This document shows, piece by piece, positions 48,216-58,915 of a stretch of 64,000 nt of DNA. Source of the stretch: Glycine soja. Taxonomy: Eukaryota > Streptophyta > Magnoliopsida > Fabales > Fabaceae. The stretch lies in the NCBI RefSeq assembly GCF_004193775.1, contig NC_041019.1, forward strand, positions 11,766,204 to 11,830,203. Reading direction: 5' to 3'. Under the pieces are notes generated by a model. It was not told the DNA's origin and searched no databases. It was given only the letters and a program-made list of their open reading frames with translations. Every line of letters starts with the position of its first letter. Position 1 is the first letter of the stretch. The position numbers and the translations under genes are program-made.

Positions 48216-51200
48216 TCCCCTTCCCCTTGAAGAGGATTTGACCTCAAATCTGTTAGTTCCTCCTCCTCAATATCAGCTCCACCTGCAAAAGGAGTTAAAT
48301 CAGAAATGTTAAAAGTGGTGCTGACTCCATACTCTTCTGGGAGGTCCAACCTATAGGCATTGTTATTGATCCTCTCCAAAACCTGAAAAGGTCCATCCCC
48401 TCTAGGGCTAAGCTTGGATTTCCTTTTAGTAGGGAATCTATCCTTCCTAAGATGGAGCCAAACCCAGTCACCCTCATTAAGAACTAGCTCTTTTCTTCCT
48501 CTATTGCCTTTAGTTGAATACACCTTTGTTTGGTTCTCTATTTGGTTCTTAACCCTCTCATGCATCTTCTTTACAAATTCTGACCTAGATTCCCCTTCTT
48601 TATGTATAAAAGAAGTGTCCAGTGGGAGGGGAATGAGGTCTAACGGTGTTAGGGGATTAAACCCATAGACAACCTCAAAAGGGGACTGCTTGGTGGTTCT
48701 ATGAACCCCCCTGTTGTAGGCAAATTCTACATGAGGAAGATACTCATCCCAAGACTTATGGTTGCCTTTCAGAAGAGCCCTTAAAAAGGTGGATAAAGAC
48801 CTATTCACTACCTCTGTTTGCCCATCAGTTTGTGGATGACAAGTGGTAGAGAAAAGAAGTTTAGTTCCTAACTTAGCCCATAAGGTTTTCCAGAAGTGGC
48901 TAAGGAACTTAGCATCTCTATCTGACACAATGGTCCTAGGCAAACCATGGAGTCTCACAACTTCCCTGAAAAAGAGTTTTGAGATGTGGGAAGCATCATC
49001 CACCTTGTGGCATGGTATAAAGTGTGCCATCTTGCTAAACCTATCCACCACCACAAAGATAGAGTCTACACCTCTTTGGGTTCTAGGAAGCCCAAGGACA
49101 AAGTCCATACTAATGTCTACCCAAGGTGCAGATGGGATGGGTAAGGGTGTGTATAGCCCATGAGGCATCACCCTAGACTTGGCTTGTAAACAAGCCACAC
49201 ACCTAGTGCAATGCTTATGGACATCTTTCTTCATATGGGGCCAATAAAACTTTTCTTTGAGTAAGACAAGGGTCTTGTCTATCCCAAAGTGGCCCATGAG
49301 CCCACCCTCATGGCTCTCTTTCACAAGTAATTTCCTAATGGATCCTTGGGGTATGCAAAGCTTTCCCTCTTTGAACAAATACCCCTCAGCCAAATAGAAT
49401 CCATCTTGGGCCTTTTTCCCACAACTCTCATAAATGGGAGAGAAATGTTCATCTAAAGCATACAAGTCCCTAATATTATCAAATCCTAAAATTTGAGCTC
49501 CTAGGGAGCAAAACAATGTGTGTCTCCTAGAGAGGGCATCAGCTACCACATTTGTTTTTCCCTTTTTGTATTTGATAACATATGGAAATTGCTCTAGGTA
49601 CTCTACCCATTTTGCATGCCTCTTGTTTAACTTGCTTTGCCCTCTAATGTACTTAAGTGATTGATGATCACTATGAATGACAAATTCCTTGGAAACAAGG
49701 TAATGTTCCCAAGTTTGGAGGGCTCTTATTAAGGCATAAAGCTCTTTATCATAGGTGGGGTAGTTGAGGGTGGCACTATGAAGTTTTTCACTAAAATAAG
49801 CAATAGGGTGCCCACCTTGTAACAATACAGCTCCAACTCCCACTCCAGAGGCATCACATTCTAGCTCAAAAGTTTTAGAAAAGTCAGGAAGAGCTAGAAC
49901 AGGTGCCTTAGTAAGCTTTTCTTTGAGCAAAGCAAAGGCTTGCTCTTGTTTTTCACCCCAGGTAAATGCCACATTCTTCTTCACCAGCTCATTGAGAGGT
50001 GATGCAATTGTAGAGAAATTAGGAACGAACCTTCTATAGAAGCTTGCTAACCCATGGAAGCTCCTAATATCTCCCACACTTTTTGGGGTGGGCCATTCTT
50101 GGATGGCCTTGATTTTCTCAGGGTCCACTTGGACCCCATTTCTACCAACTACAAAACCTAAGAAAACTATATTATCTACACAAAAGGTACACTTCTCTAT
50201 ATTTGCATAGAGGGTGTTTTTCCTAAGGACTGAAAGAACTTGTCTGAGATGTCCTAAGTGATCATCTAGGCTCCTACTATACACTAAAATATCATCAAAA
50301 TAAACAACTACAAATCTACCTATGAAATCCCTTAAGACATGATGCATAAGCCTCATAAAGGTGCTTGGTGCATTAGTGAGCCCAAAAGGCATCACTAGCC
50401 ATTCATACAAACCAAACTTGGTCTTGAAAGCAGTTTTCCACTCATCACCCTTTTTCATCCTGATTTGGTGATAACCACTTTTAAGATCAATTTTTGAAAA
50501 GATATTGGCACCATGCAACTCATCAAGCAGATCATCAAGTCTAGGAATGGGGTGCCTATACTTTACAGTGATGTTGTTGATGGCCCTGCAATCTGTACAC
50601 ATTCTCCACGTACCATCCTTTTTGGGCACCAACAACACTGGCACAGCACATGGGCTTAGGCTCTCTTGGACCCAGCCCTTCTCCAACAATTCTTTAACCT
50701 GAGACTCTATCTCCTTAGTCTCCTGAGGGTTAGTCCTATAGGCTGGCCTATTAGGAAGGCTTGCTCCTGGGACTAAATCTATTTGGTGTTCTATTCCCCT
50801 TAAAGGAGGTAGCCCAGGGGGTATCTCTTTGGGAAATATATCACCAAATTCATGTAAGAGTTCTTGGACCTTTGGGGGTAAGGTCTCAAATGTAGGAATT
50901 GTGGCAGTGCTAAGGGATGTTTCCCTTGATAGGAGAAGGTAGAAAGATTGTTTAAGAAGGAGTGCTCTTTTAATATCACCTTTTGTTGCAAAATGATTTT
51001 CCTTCTTAACAATCTTCTTGGAGGAATCCTTTCCCTCTTTTTCCTTCCCCCTGGCCTTTGAAGACAAGACCTTACTATCCTTCTTTTTCTTTTCTTTTTC
51101 TAATTTTTCTTCCTCATCCCTCTTATCTTTCATAGTTAGTTGATCTTTGGCCACCTGTGAAGGTGTTTGAGGATGCAACACAAATTTAGTGCCAAGATGG

Positions 51201-52810
51201 GTGAGGCTAATCTCATTAGTTAGGCCATTATAAATGATCTTCCTATCAAATTGCCACGGCCTTCCTAAAAGAATATGTCTTGCCTCCATGGGAACTATAT
51301 CACAATTAACTTCATCCTTATATGTCCCAATGGAGAAAGGTACCTTCACTTGTTGGTTAACTATCATTTCCCCTTGCTCATTGAGCCATTGAAGTTTATA
51401 AGGTTTTGGGTGGGGAATGATAGTGAGGTTCAACTTGGAAACTAATCTTGTGCTACAACAATTGCAACAAGATCCACTATCCACAATGAGAGAACAAGTT
51501 TTATCTAAAATTTTGCATCTTGTATGAAAGATGTTCTCTCTTTGGGATTGAGATAAATCACAAGATTGACCTCCAAGGAGCCTTCTAACCATTAAGAGGT
51601 CACCTTCTTCATGAGGGTAGACTTCCTCACTAGACTCTTCATCCCTTACTTCATCTTCACTTCCACTAGAGGAAGGGCAAGAAGTAGTCTCCTCTTGACT
51701 ACTATAAATGTCTTGACCCCTCATGATCATGGTTTTCTTTGTGGGGCATTGAGAGGCAATGTGACCTCTCCCAAGACATTTGAAGCATTTAATGTTGCTA
51801 GTCCTTTCTTGGGAACTAGTCTTAGGGGTGTATTTCTCTATGGTCTTACCCTTATCTTCTTTGGGTTTTGAAGGTGCAGCCCCTAAAATTCCATGGGCTT
51901 GGTCCTTCCTTGGATAAGAGTGAGAGCCATAAGATTTTGAAGAAGGCTTTCTTTTAAGTTGTTGCTCCACTCTTATACAAAGTTGGACTAGCTCATCTAG
52001 GTCCCTATATGGAAGGAGTTCAACCTTGTCCCTCACTTCCATATTGAGCCCACTAAGGAACCTAGCTATGCTTGTTCTTTCCTCCTCCCTAAGTCCAGCT
52101 CTTAAAAAGAGTAGTTCCATTTGTTGTCTATATTCTTCAACACTCATACTCCCTTGTCTAAGCCTTTGGAGCTTGTCCATAAGCTCCCTTTCATAGTAGG
52201 AGGGAATGTGCCTCTTCCTAAGGGCACTCTTAAGATCATTCCAATACTCTACTGGAGGATCCTCATGAATCCTTCGTTCTTTAACAAGGGAAGTCCACCA
52301 ATAGAGGGCATACCCTTGAAAGCTAAGGGTAGCCAATGGAACTTTTCTCTCTTCGCTAATATGATGGCAAGCAAAGAGTTGTTCAACCTTCATTTCCCAA
52401 TCTAAGTAGGCCTCAACATTATCTTTTCCGTGGAAATATGGGAGGCTAATGTTAACCTCTTGAGGCCTTCTATCCTTTTCTCTTCTTTGGGAGTGATGTT
52501 TAGTATGTGAACTATGACGCCCTCTATAATAGTCGCTAAGTTCTTCACTTAAACTCTTGCAAGAGTCATGACTACTATAGGAGGCATGTTTTTCTCTTTT
52601 CATTTCTTTCATTATTTTTCTTCTTTCTTCCTCTCTTATTTTCTCTCTTTCATCTTGACTTATTTCTTCCACTCTTTTTTTACCTTTTTCTTTTCTCTCT
52701 TGTTTTTCTTTCCACAACTTAAGGGATCTCAACTCATCTAATATCTTATACAAGGGGTCCTTAGGAGTAGAACCCTCACCATTAACACTAGATGAAGAAT
52801 GAAGACTCAT
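48092..52810 (-). CDS. Gag-pol polyprotein of the young Ty3 element
   Basis: One uninterrupted frame of 1572 residues. In order: a Lys/Glu-rich N-terminus; Gag core (about 120-290); CCHC knuckle [14 protein letters not shown] (342-355); protease DSG (444-446); RT with YFDD (837-840); RNase H with Asp986, Glu1023 and Asp1048; integrase zinc motif (His1167, His1174, Cys1204, Cys1207); integrase core Asp1236, Asp1297 and Glu1333 with 35 residues between the last two; and a GPF module at 1473-1475. All catalytic residues are present. Residues from about 1532 are encoded in the 3' LTR, a trait known in CRM-type chromoviruses. I see no classic chromodomain. It encodes the particle, replication and insertion proteins of the element. 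Confidence 0.96.
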   Translation of the reverse strand: MSLHSSSSVNGEGSTPKDPLYKILDELRSLKLWKEKQERKEKGKKRVEEISQDEREKIREEERRKIMKEMKREKHASYSSHDSCKSLSEELSDYYRGRHSSHTKHHSQRREKDRRPQEVNISLPYFHGKDNVEAYLDWEMKVEQLFACHHISEERKVPLATLSFQGYALYWWTSLVKERRIHEDPPVEYWNDLKSALRKRHIPSYYERELMDKLQRLRQGSMSVEEYRQQMELLFLRAGLREEERTSIARFLSGLNMEVRDKVELLPYRDLDELVQLCIRVEQQLKRKPSSKSYGSHSYPRKDQAHGILGAAPSKPKEDKGKTIEKYTPKTSSQERTSNIKCFKCLGRGHIASQCPTKKTMIMRGQDIYSSQEETTSCPSSSGSEDEVRDEESSEEVYPHEEGDLLMVRRLLGGQSCDLSQSQRENIFHTRCKILDKTCSLIVDSGSCCNCCSTRLVSKLNLTIIPHPKPYKLQWLNEQGEMIVNQQVKVPFSIGTYKDEVNCDIVPMEARHILLGRPWQFDRKIIYNGLTNEISLTHLGTKFVLHPQTPSQVAKDQLTMKDKRDEEEKLEKEKKKKDSKVLSSKARGKEKEGKDSSKKIVKKENHFATKGDIKRALLLKQSFYLLLSRETSLSTATIPTFETLPPKVQELLHEFGDIFPKEIPPGLPPLRGIEHQIDLVPGASLPNRPAYRTNPQETKEIESQVKELLEKGWVQESLSPCAVPVLLVPKKDGTWRMCTDCRAINNITVKYRHPIPRLDDLLDELHGANIFSKIDLKSGYHQIRMKKGDEWKTAFKTKFGLYEWLVMPFGLTNAPSTFMRLMHHVLRDFIGRFVVVYFDDILVYSRSLDDHLGHLRQVLSVLRKNTLYANIEKCTFCVDNIVFLGFVVGRNGVQVDPEKIKAIQEWPTPKSVGDIRSFHGLASFYRRFVPNFSTIASPLNELVKKNVAFTWGEKQEQAFALLKEKLTKAPVLALPDFSKTFELECDASGVGVGAVLLQGGHPIAYFSEKLHSATLNYPTYDKELYALIRALQTWEHYLVSKEFVIHSDHQSLKYIRGQSKLNKRHAKWVEYLEQFPYVIKYKKGKTNVVADALSRRHTLFCSLGAQILGFDNIRDLYALDEHFSPIYESCGKKAQDGFYLAEGYLFKEGKLCIPQGSIRKLLVKESHEGGLMGHFGIDKTLVLLKEKFYWPHMKKDVHKHCTRCVACLQAKSRVMPHGLYTPLPIPSAPWVDISMDFVLGLPRTQRGVDSIFVVVDRFSKMAHFIPCHKVDDASHISKLFFREVVRLHGLPRTIVSDRDAKFLSHFWKTLWAKLGTKLLFSTTCHPQTDGQTEVVNRSLSTFLRALLKGNHKSWDEYLPHVEFAYNRGVHRTTKQSPFEVVYGFNPLTPLDLIPLPLDTSFIHKEGESRSEFVKKMHERVKNQIENQTKVYSTKGNRGRKELVLNEGDWVWLHLRKDRFPTKRKSKLSPRGDGPFQVLERINNNAYRLDLPEEYGVSTTFNISDLTPFAGGADIEEEELTDLRSNPLQGEGDDAILPRKGPITRTMSKRLQEDWARAAEEGPRVLMNLRVDL
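48216..48228 (-). promoter_or_regulatory. Polypurine tract
   Basis: The minus strand reads AAGGGGAAGGGGA directly against the 3' LTR, the expected plus-strand primer of reverse transcription. It lies inside the gag-pol coding frame. Confidence 0.85.
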
Positions 52811-54726
52811 GTTGGTTCCTAAGTTATGGTTCTTTCTTGTTGGGGCTTTGAAAACAAAAGGTAAAAGAAACTATGGTTGAAACTAGCCAAAATAAACACT
52901 AAAAGAGGTGTGAAAGATAAGGTAAAAACTAATTGGTAAAAGGCAAGCTATCTAGGTGGTTTGACAATGGAGGGTAAAAGAAATAAGCTATGAAAGTAAG
53001 CAAGAAATTAAAGTGCAAGAAATGCAAACTAGGCGGATCCTAAGAGTGTTTGGATGACCTCATTTAAGGTTCCCAACAAAACACTCACTATCCTAAGGGA
53101 AAATTGCCTAAAATTATTACACACAAATGGAAGTAGGGTGACCTAGCGGAGGCTCCCAACTTACTTCCAACGAAAGGCCTTTTTGTTACAAAATTTGAAA
53201 ACAAAGCAAATTGCCAATTACAAAATTACAAAGAAAAAAAAAAGTCCTCAATTGTGGTGGCTATTCTCTCTTTAGTGTTTCACTCAATTTGGAGTGCTTC
53301 TTAGTCCAATAGCTCTTAAGGTGGTTGGCCCCTTTCTTCTTGACTCAAATTCTTCAAGATATGGCACCAATCCTCCTTTCCAATTCCCTATATGGCAACT
53401 CACAACCAAGGAAACAAAGAGACAAGCAATAACCAAAGACCAAAAAAAAATGAAATGAAAGCTAAACCAATAGAGTTTTAACAAGACAAATTTTCAAGGA
53501 TTATTCAACAATTAAAGCAATGAAAAGCACAAAAAAGCAAGCTAGGACTCAAAGAGAAACCTAGAATGGCTCTAGAGTAGAGTAGAAAAACTCTAAAAAA
53601 AAAAAGACTCAAGAAACCTCTAGTTTTGGCACTTGTTTTCACAATAATTTTCAATTGAAATTTCAGAACTAGGATTGGTATAAAATAGGCACCAATTATA
53701 GAACAAATTTTGAGCCAAAACAACAAGTACACTTTCCTTTCACTTTTCTTTTTTTTTCCTGGACACTGATTTTTCTGCCAACTTGTGAGATTTTCCTTAT
53801 TTTTTCCTTTAATCCAAATCGCTTGTTTCTTTTTTTATAATTTTGGTCCAGATGTCTATAAAATTCAGTAAAAGTTTCAGCTCAAAAAACGTAGTGACCA
53901 GTTCCCAGTAATTTACACAAGTTCGTATGTTCAAGCTGCCAGCACCAGCGATTTCAACCTAGAAATCAAGAGTAGTGTTTATGTTGCTTAAGGCTTGGAT
54001 AGTTACAATTTGTGTTTGCTTATGCTCAATTATCTTGAATAACACAATTCAAGAGAGCTTAAGACTTATTTGATTCACAAATCCAGCCACAACTCAACAC
54101 CACATCTCAACTTCATCATAGGCATCATGTAGGAATCTTAGAAAACAAAAAAGAGTTCAACAACAAGACTACTTCTAGGAATTGATTTAGAACATGTTAT
54201 GAACTAAATAACATGCATGAATTAGACTCAAAATTCAAAAGATAGGCTAAGAATGACAAGAATACATGAAAAAAATGTATCTAGAATTCAAAAAACAAAA
54301 TAAAAATTCAACACAAACTTAGAGCATAATGTGACAATTACTATGACTAAACATGACTCTAAGACAACATGGATTAAGTGATTTACACTTAGATTTTTGT
54401 GTTTTTTTTTTCTAATCAATATTTTGGAACAAAATTTAGATCTAAAGGTTCAGCACAAGAATATTATGAATGAAAATTGATAGAACCTAAAATCAACACA
54501 AAAACAAGATTTAAGAGTAGATCTACAAAATTTGAACCATAGAAATGCAAGAACAAGTGTAGATCTAAGATTTAATCGGTTTATTTTTTTTTTGAATCTA
54601 CTCTAAACAGCACCAAACCACAAGACAATGGAGGATATACATGGAGAATAAGATGAAGAACAAGGAATTAAAGAGAATTCACCGAACAAAAAGATAGAGG
54701 AAGCAAAAGAACATCACCTAGATGAA
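52811..54726 (-). other. Leader of the young Ty3 element
   Basis: About 1.9 kb between the primer site and the gag-pol start with no substantial frame. It presumably forms the untranslated leader with packaging signals. Confidence 0.7.
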
Positions 54727-54742
54727 GATGCTCTTGATACCA
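54727..54742 (-). promoter_or_regulatory. Primer binding site
   Basis: The minus strand reads TGGTATCAAGAGCATC two bases from the 5' LTR. It resembles the initiator-Met type TGGTATCAGAGC with an extra A. The exact primer tRNA is uncertain. Confidence 0.75.
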
Positions 54743-54744
54743 CA

Positions 54745-55721
54745 TGATGCAAGCTCCATTGGAGCTTGTAGGCCTAGGATCTTCTTCATCAATGGATTCC
54801 TTTGCTTCTTGGAAGATAAATGGCAGCGGAATGGAGAAGGAAGAGAGAGAGGAGACGCCACTTCAAGGAGAAGATGAGTCTAGAAGAAGCTCACCACCAT
54901 AGGAGGCCATGGATAAGAGCTTGGAGGAAGAAGGAGATGAATGAAGGGAGAGGGAGAGAAGAGCACGAAATTTTGTGCTCAAAAGGAGCTCTGAAATCTG
55001 AAGTTAATATTCAAATGATCAAAGTTCCAAAAAAATACACACACATGACCTCTATTTATAGCCTAAGTGTCACACAAAATTGGAGGGAAATTCAAATTTC
55101 ACTTGAATTTGAAATTGAATTTGTGGAGCCAAACTTTGGAGCCAAAATTTCACTAATTATGATTAGTGAATTTTAGTTATGGTTCAGCCCACTAATCCAA
55201 GATCAATTACAAGATTCTCCACTAAGTGTGCTTAGGTGTCATGAGGCATGAAAAGCATGAAGGACATGCACAAAGTGTGACTATATGATGTGGCAATGGG
55301 GTGTAGTAAGCAAATGCTCACCTCTCCCTCTAAAATTTAATTGGATTGGGCTTCTACCAATTCAATTAAATTTATTTCCAACCACACACATCAAATATCC
55401 ACTTAGTGCATGTGAAATTACAAAACTACCCCTAATACAAAAACTAGTCTAGGTGCCCAAAAATACAAGGGCTGAAAAATCCTATATTTCTAGGGTACCC
55501 TACCTACAATATGGAGCCCTATATATAAGGACCAAATATAATGACATCCTAGTCTAATATGTACAAAGATAATTGGACCCAACCTTGGCCCATGGGCTCA
55601 GAAATCTACCCTAAGGTTCATGAGAACCCTAGGGCCTTCTTCAGCAGCTCTAGCCCAATCTTCTTGGAGCCTCTTGCTCATGGTTCTAGTGATTGGTCCC
55701 TTCCTAGGGAGGATTGCATCA
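54745..55721 (-). repeat. 5' LTR of the young Ty3 element
   Basis: Same length and, by eye, identical to the 3' LTR at all but one position. A short ORF across it is the LTR copy of the gag-pol tail and is not a gene. Confidence 0.95.
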
Positions 55722-55726
55722 AACAC

Positions 55727-56150
55727 TGGCAAAAAAAAAAATCTTAGTCGACATCGACCAAAAATATAGTCATGGTAAACGTTGACCAAAAAATAACCTT
55801 TGTTAACATTTACCAAAAAAGCCTTAGTTGATGCCAACAAAAACAAGTTCTCGCTAATGTTAGCAATAAAACCTAGCTGGCGTCGGTCAAAAAATAGTTA
55901 TGGTTGATGTTGACCAAAATATCCTAACTGATGTTTGCCAAAAAATATCATCGACCAACATTGACCAAAAAAGCCTAGTTGACCATGATCAAAAAATATT
56001 TCTGCTGATATCGGCTGAAAAATAGCCCAAGTCAACGTCGACAAAAAAATCTAGTTGATGTCAAATAAAAAACATCATCGGTCGATGTTGGATAAAAAAT
56101 AATCTCAATCGATATTGACAAAAAATTAGTCTCGGTCGAGGTTAGTCAAA
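55727..56150. repeat. Minisatellite arms of the foldback element, right part
   Basis: Units such as GTTGACCAAAAAATA and TCGATGTTG in the A-rich orientation continue the array from 46960-47233, which the retrotransposon interrupts. Confidence 0.8.
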
Positions 56151-56411
56151 ATAATTAAGTTTTAAATTTTTAAACTAAAAATAATTAAATTTAAATTTTT
56201 AGTTTGTGGATGGATTGGAAGAATGTCCATCCATGAAAATAGTGTTAATTAATGGATGGATTGAATGAATTTTTTTATCAAATGGATCATATTGGATTGA
56301 ATTCATTAAATAATTTTTAATGGATCAAAATAATCGATTATTTTGATCCAATCCATTAACATATGGATTAGGATTTATCCAATCTATCCATTTGTCACCC
56401 ATAGAAACAAC

Positions 56412-58900
56412 TGTTTTTTTTTTAAAAAAACTTTTTACAAATTTCATATTTTGTCACAAACACACGGCTTGTTTTGCAAATAGTTTTTTTTTACTTAAAA
56501 AATATTAGCTGAAATCCCCAAAATTAATTTGTTCTAAATATGTCATAACACAAAAACAGAAAAAAAAAACTGAAAATTTTTTGAAAAACAAAAAACATAA
56601 AAAAAATTGAAATTAACAATTATAAAGTTTAAAAATATGTTTAATTGTTAAAATTTTCGAAACTTAAAACTCGAATGCGGCCTAAGAAAATTACTGAGAT
56701 TAAAACTAAATAAGATGGAAAATAAAATCTAGAACATATAATCCATTTGATACATAACATTAATAATGGATCAAAGTGAAACATCTTCTCTTCGAACTCA
56801 AATCATACGTACATCTATAAGTAACATTAAAATTCGGATTTGGTGAATATGTAATGAGTTTAATTTTAATTCATTGTCAATATGTACTTGTTTTTCTACT
56901 CAGAAAAAAAAATGTATTTGTTTTTCTGCATAATCATTTGCTATCACGTCATTAAACCTGTCTAGTAGTATCAAGGTGATAATTATCTAGTCGCTCTCTC
57001 GAGGACGGAATCAAGGGAAATTGATGAGAGGAACTTGTAGTGTGAATAATGTTAAAAAAAAGTCTCATAGCAAAGCCTGTGAGGGTCATAATAAATCTCC
57101 TTTAACAATTTAGTTAAACATAGTTGATTTGTTAATTTAATACGCTTAAAGCCAACAAAATTGATTCCATGTCCAATACCTAACTCATTAAAATTGATTT
57201 AACAGCTGAACTAGATGATGCACGTGTATCTCGTGGGTTTCTAATGGTGAATGTTGTGGTTTCACATCACATGGGAGAGTTAGAACATGGGGATCTAACA
57301 AAGGCCGCAAAATTTAGATGCAATATCTTGTATTTTTTAATTATAATTTAATTTTGATAACTAATCCTAATAATATTATGAGTTATCAAGATAAAAATTA
57401 AGATTTTAATTGTAAAATAATATTAAAAATGGTTAAAATGTAAGAGAAGAAACAAATTTGGAGAAAACAACTAGCATGCATGGAAAGTTATCCCAACGTT
57501 CCTGGAATAGGCAAGAGAAACAGAGGATCACATGTGGCAAGCTATACTGTCGGTACTACTGTGTGAGTGGAGCCAGTGTGGGGATTCTTTTCTTTGCTCA
57601 TTAATTTCATTTAACCATTGTCAATAAGAAATCAAGATAAGAATCATAGAAGTCAAAATTCTCGTTCCACAAAAGACAAACCCCGTACTTGCAAATTCAA
57701 ATCTTGTTTCATTCTATGTTGAAACTTGAAAGCCTTGAGCAGATAACTCCACGTGGTTGATTTGAGCAAGTTCAAATTTTTTGCATAATATGGCCCCAAA
57801 CAGATAGAATGATAGGATCTCAAATGTTGCTTTCTCCAGTTCTTGACTTCTTGCAACAGTGACCAAATTTGGCACATATAGTTACCGGATCATGTTATTT
57901 GTCTAGTTTGGATCACCGGGAAATTGTAGCTATCAATCGTAAATATTATTTATGCCACTTTTCAGAGGTTTACACTATCCCAATATAAAAGTTTTAGTAA
58001 TTATAAGTGCACAAATCAAAAGTTGTGTTGGGGCCTTTTAGCAACGTACTAAATACTCAACAATTTCGGCAGCGTATTGCATAATATTCCACGGCCATTT
58101 CATTCATAGTGATAAACTGCACAAGGGTCAACACAGAAATTGCCTTTTGTGAGCCAGCCCCTAGACCAAAATAAGGAAAAGCAGCATGAGATCTTTTTCC
58201 ACATGAGTTGAGTTGAACACCGCATTTGTTTTACGTCATTTACATCTTGAGTTTGGACAGATGTTAAACTCGTGTGTCATTTAGTCTTCTTTGTAACAAG
58301 CTCCACGTACACACAAGTGGAAGTGATGTAAAGCAATGCACAAACTAATTTGACTGGCTCCTAGAATAAGCATTTAAAAAACCAAAGGGATGAATAGCGT
58401 GTTTGGTCATACATCACGAACATGGATTCTCACATCTGAATAGAAGTTCCTAGTTCTAGCTTTCACGTCTTTAACCCATTTGACATGATTTGTTGGGTAG
58501 GGAACGTGTTTCCAAACACGCATGAACTCTCAAAGCTGCATGATAACCTATTTCACGTCTTTACCTGAGAGTTTTATGTACCAAGACTTGAGAATCCACT
58601 AACTGAAATTTCAAATCATGCAATACAATTTCTCCACTTCAAAAAGTAATTTGAAAAAGAAGTTTACAGTATTGTCAGGCAGCTAGATCAATGATGCTTA
58701 TATCTTTCTTAACCACAGATATGCTTCTAGTAGGGTATTGTGTGGTAGCTTCATCTATTTACTATATTATATGGACATGGCATAGCGTAACTCATATCAA
58801 ACTGTGCAGAGCGTATGAGTCAGAGACTGAAGGCAGAACCTTCTTCCCTCTGAAATCCCATACAGTATCACTGTTCAATCTCAATAAATATGGGAGGTGA
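56412..58900. other. Intergenic, 3' flank of the GAUT gene
   Basis: AT-rich with no recognisable protein. The 74-codon open frame at 57653-57877 has no domain I recognise. The part nearest 58916 probably holds the 3' UTR and polyadenylation region of the GAUT gene. Confidence 0.6.
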
Positions 58901-58915
58901 AAAAACTTTGTTCCT

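Larger units (their letters stand above)
47239..55721 (-). mobile_element. Complete young Ty3 retrotransposon, chromovirus CRM-like
   Basis: Two 977-bp LTRs (47239-48215 and 54745-55721) flank one long gag-pol ORF on the minus strand. AACAC occurs at 47234-47238 and 55722-55726, a perfect 5-bp duplication. A primer site (54742-54727) and a polypurine tract (48228-48216) lie at the expected places. The LTRs differ at one position by eye (48095 T versus 55601 G). Every structural part needed for an autonomous element is present, so recent insertion is nearly certain and current activity is possible but unshown. Confidence 0.95.
45847..56403. mobile_element. hAT-like foldback element split by a young LTR retrotransposon
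   Basis: The left end TAGGGGTAACAAATG and the inverted right end TATGGGTGACAAATG have hAT form. They are flanked by 8-bp near-duplications AAAACAAC (45839-45846) and GAAACAAC (56404-56411). Both ends continue as roughly 200 bp of degenerate inverted repeat rich in ATGGATGGAT. Inside are minisatellite arms in opposite orientation. Without the nested retrotransposon (47239-55721) the element would be about 2.1 kb. No transposase is encoded. Confidence 0.78.

Noticed and set aside
54820..55176. 118-codon ORF on the plus strand, duplicated at 47314-47670
   Set aside because: It lies wholly inside the LTR on the strand opposite the element's coding frame and is duplicated because the LTR is; no protein similarity.
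55598..55846. 82-codon ORF ending like the gag-pol tail
   Set aside because: It is the 5' LTR copy of the last 41 codons of gag-pol plus flanking DNA, not a separate gene.
57653..57877. 74-codon minus-strand ORF near the GAUT gene
   Set aside because: No recognisable domain and it lies beyond the GAUT stop codon; likely chance.
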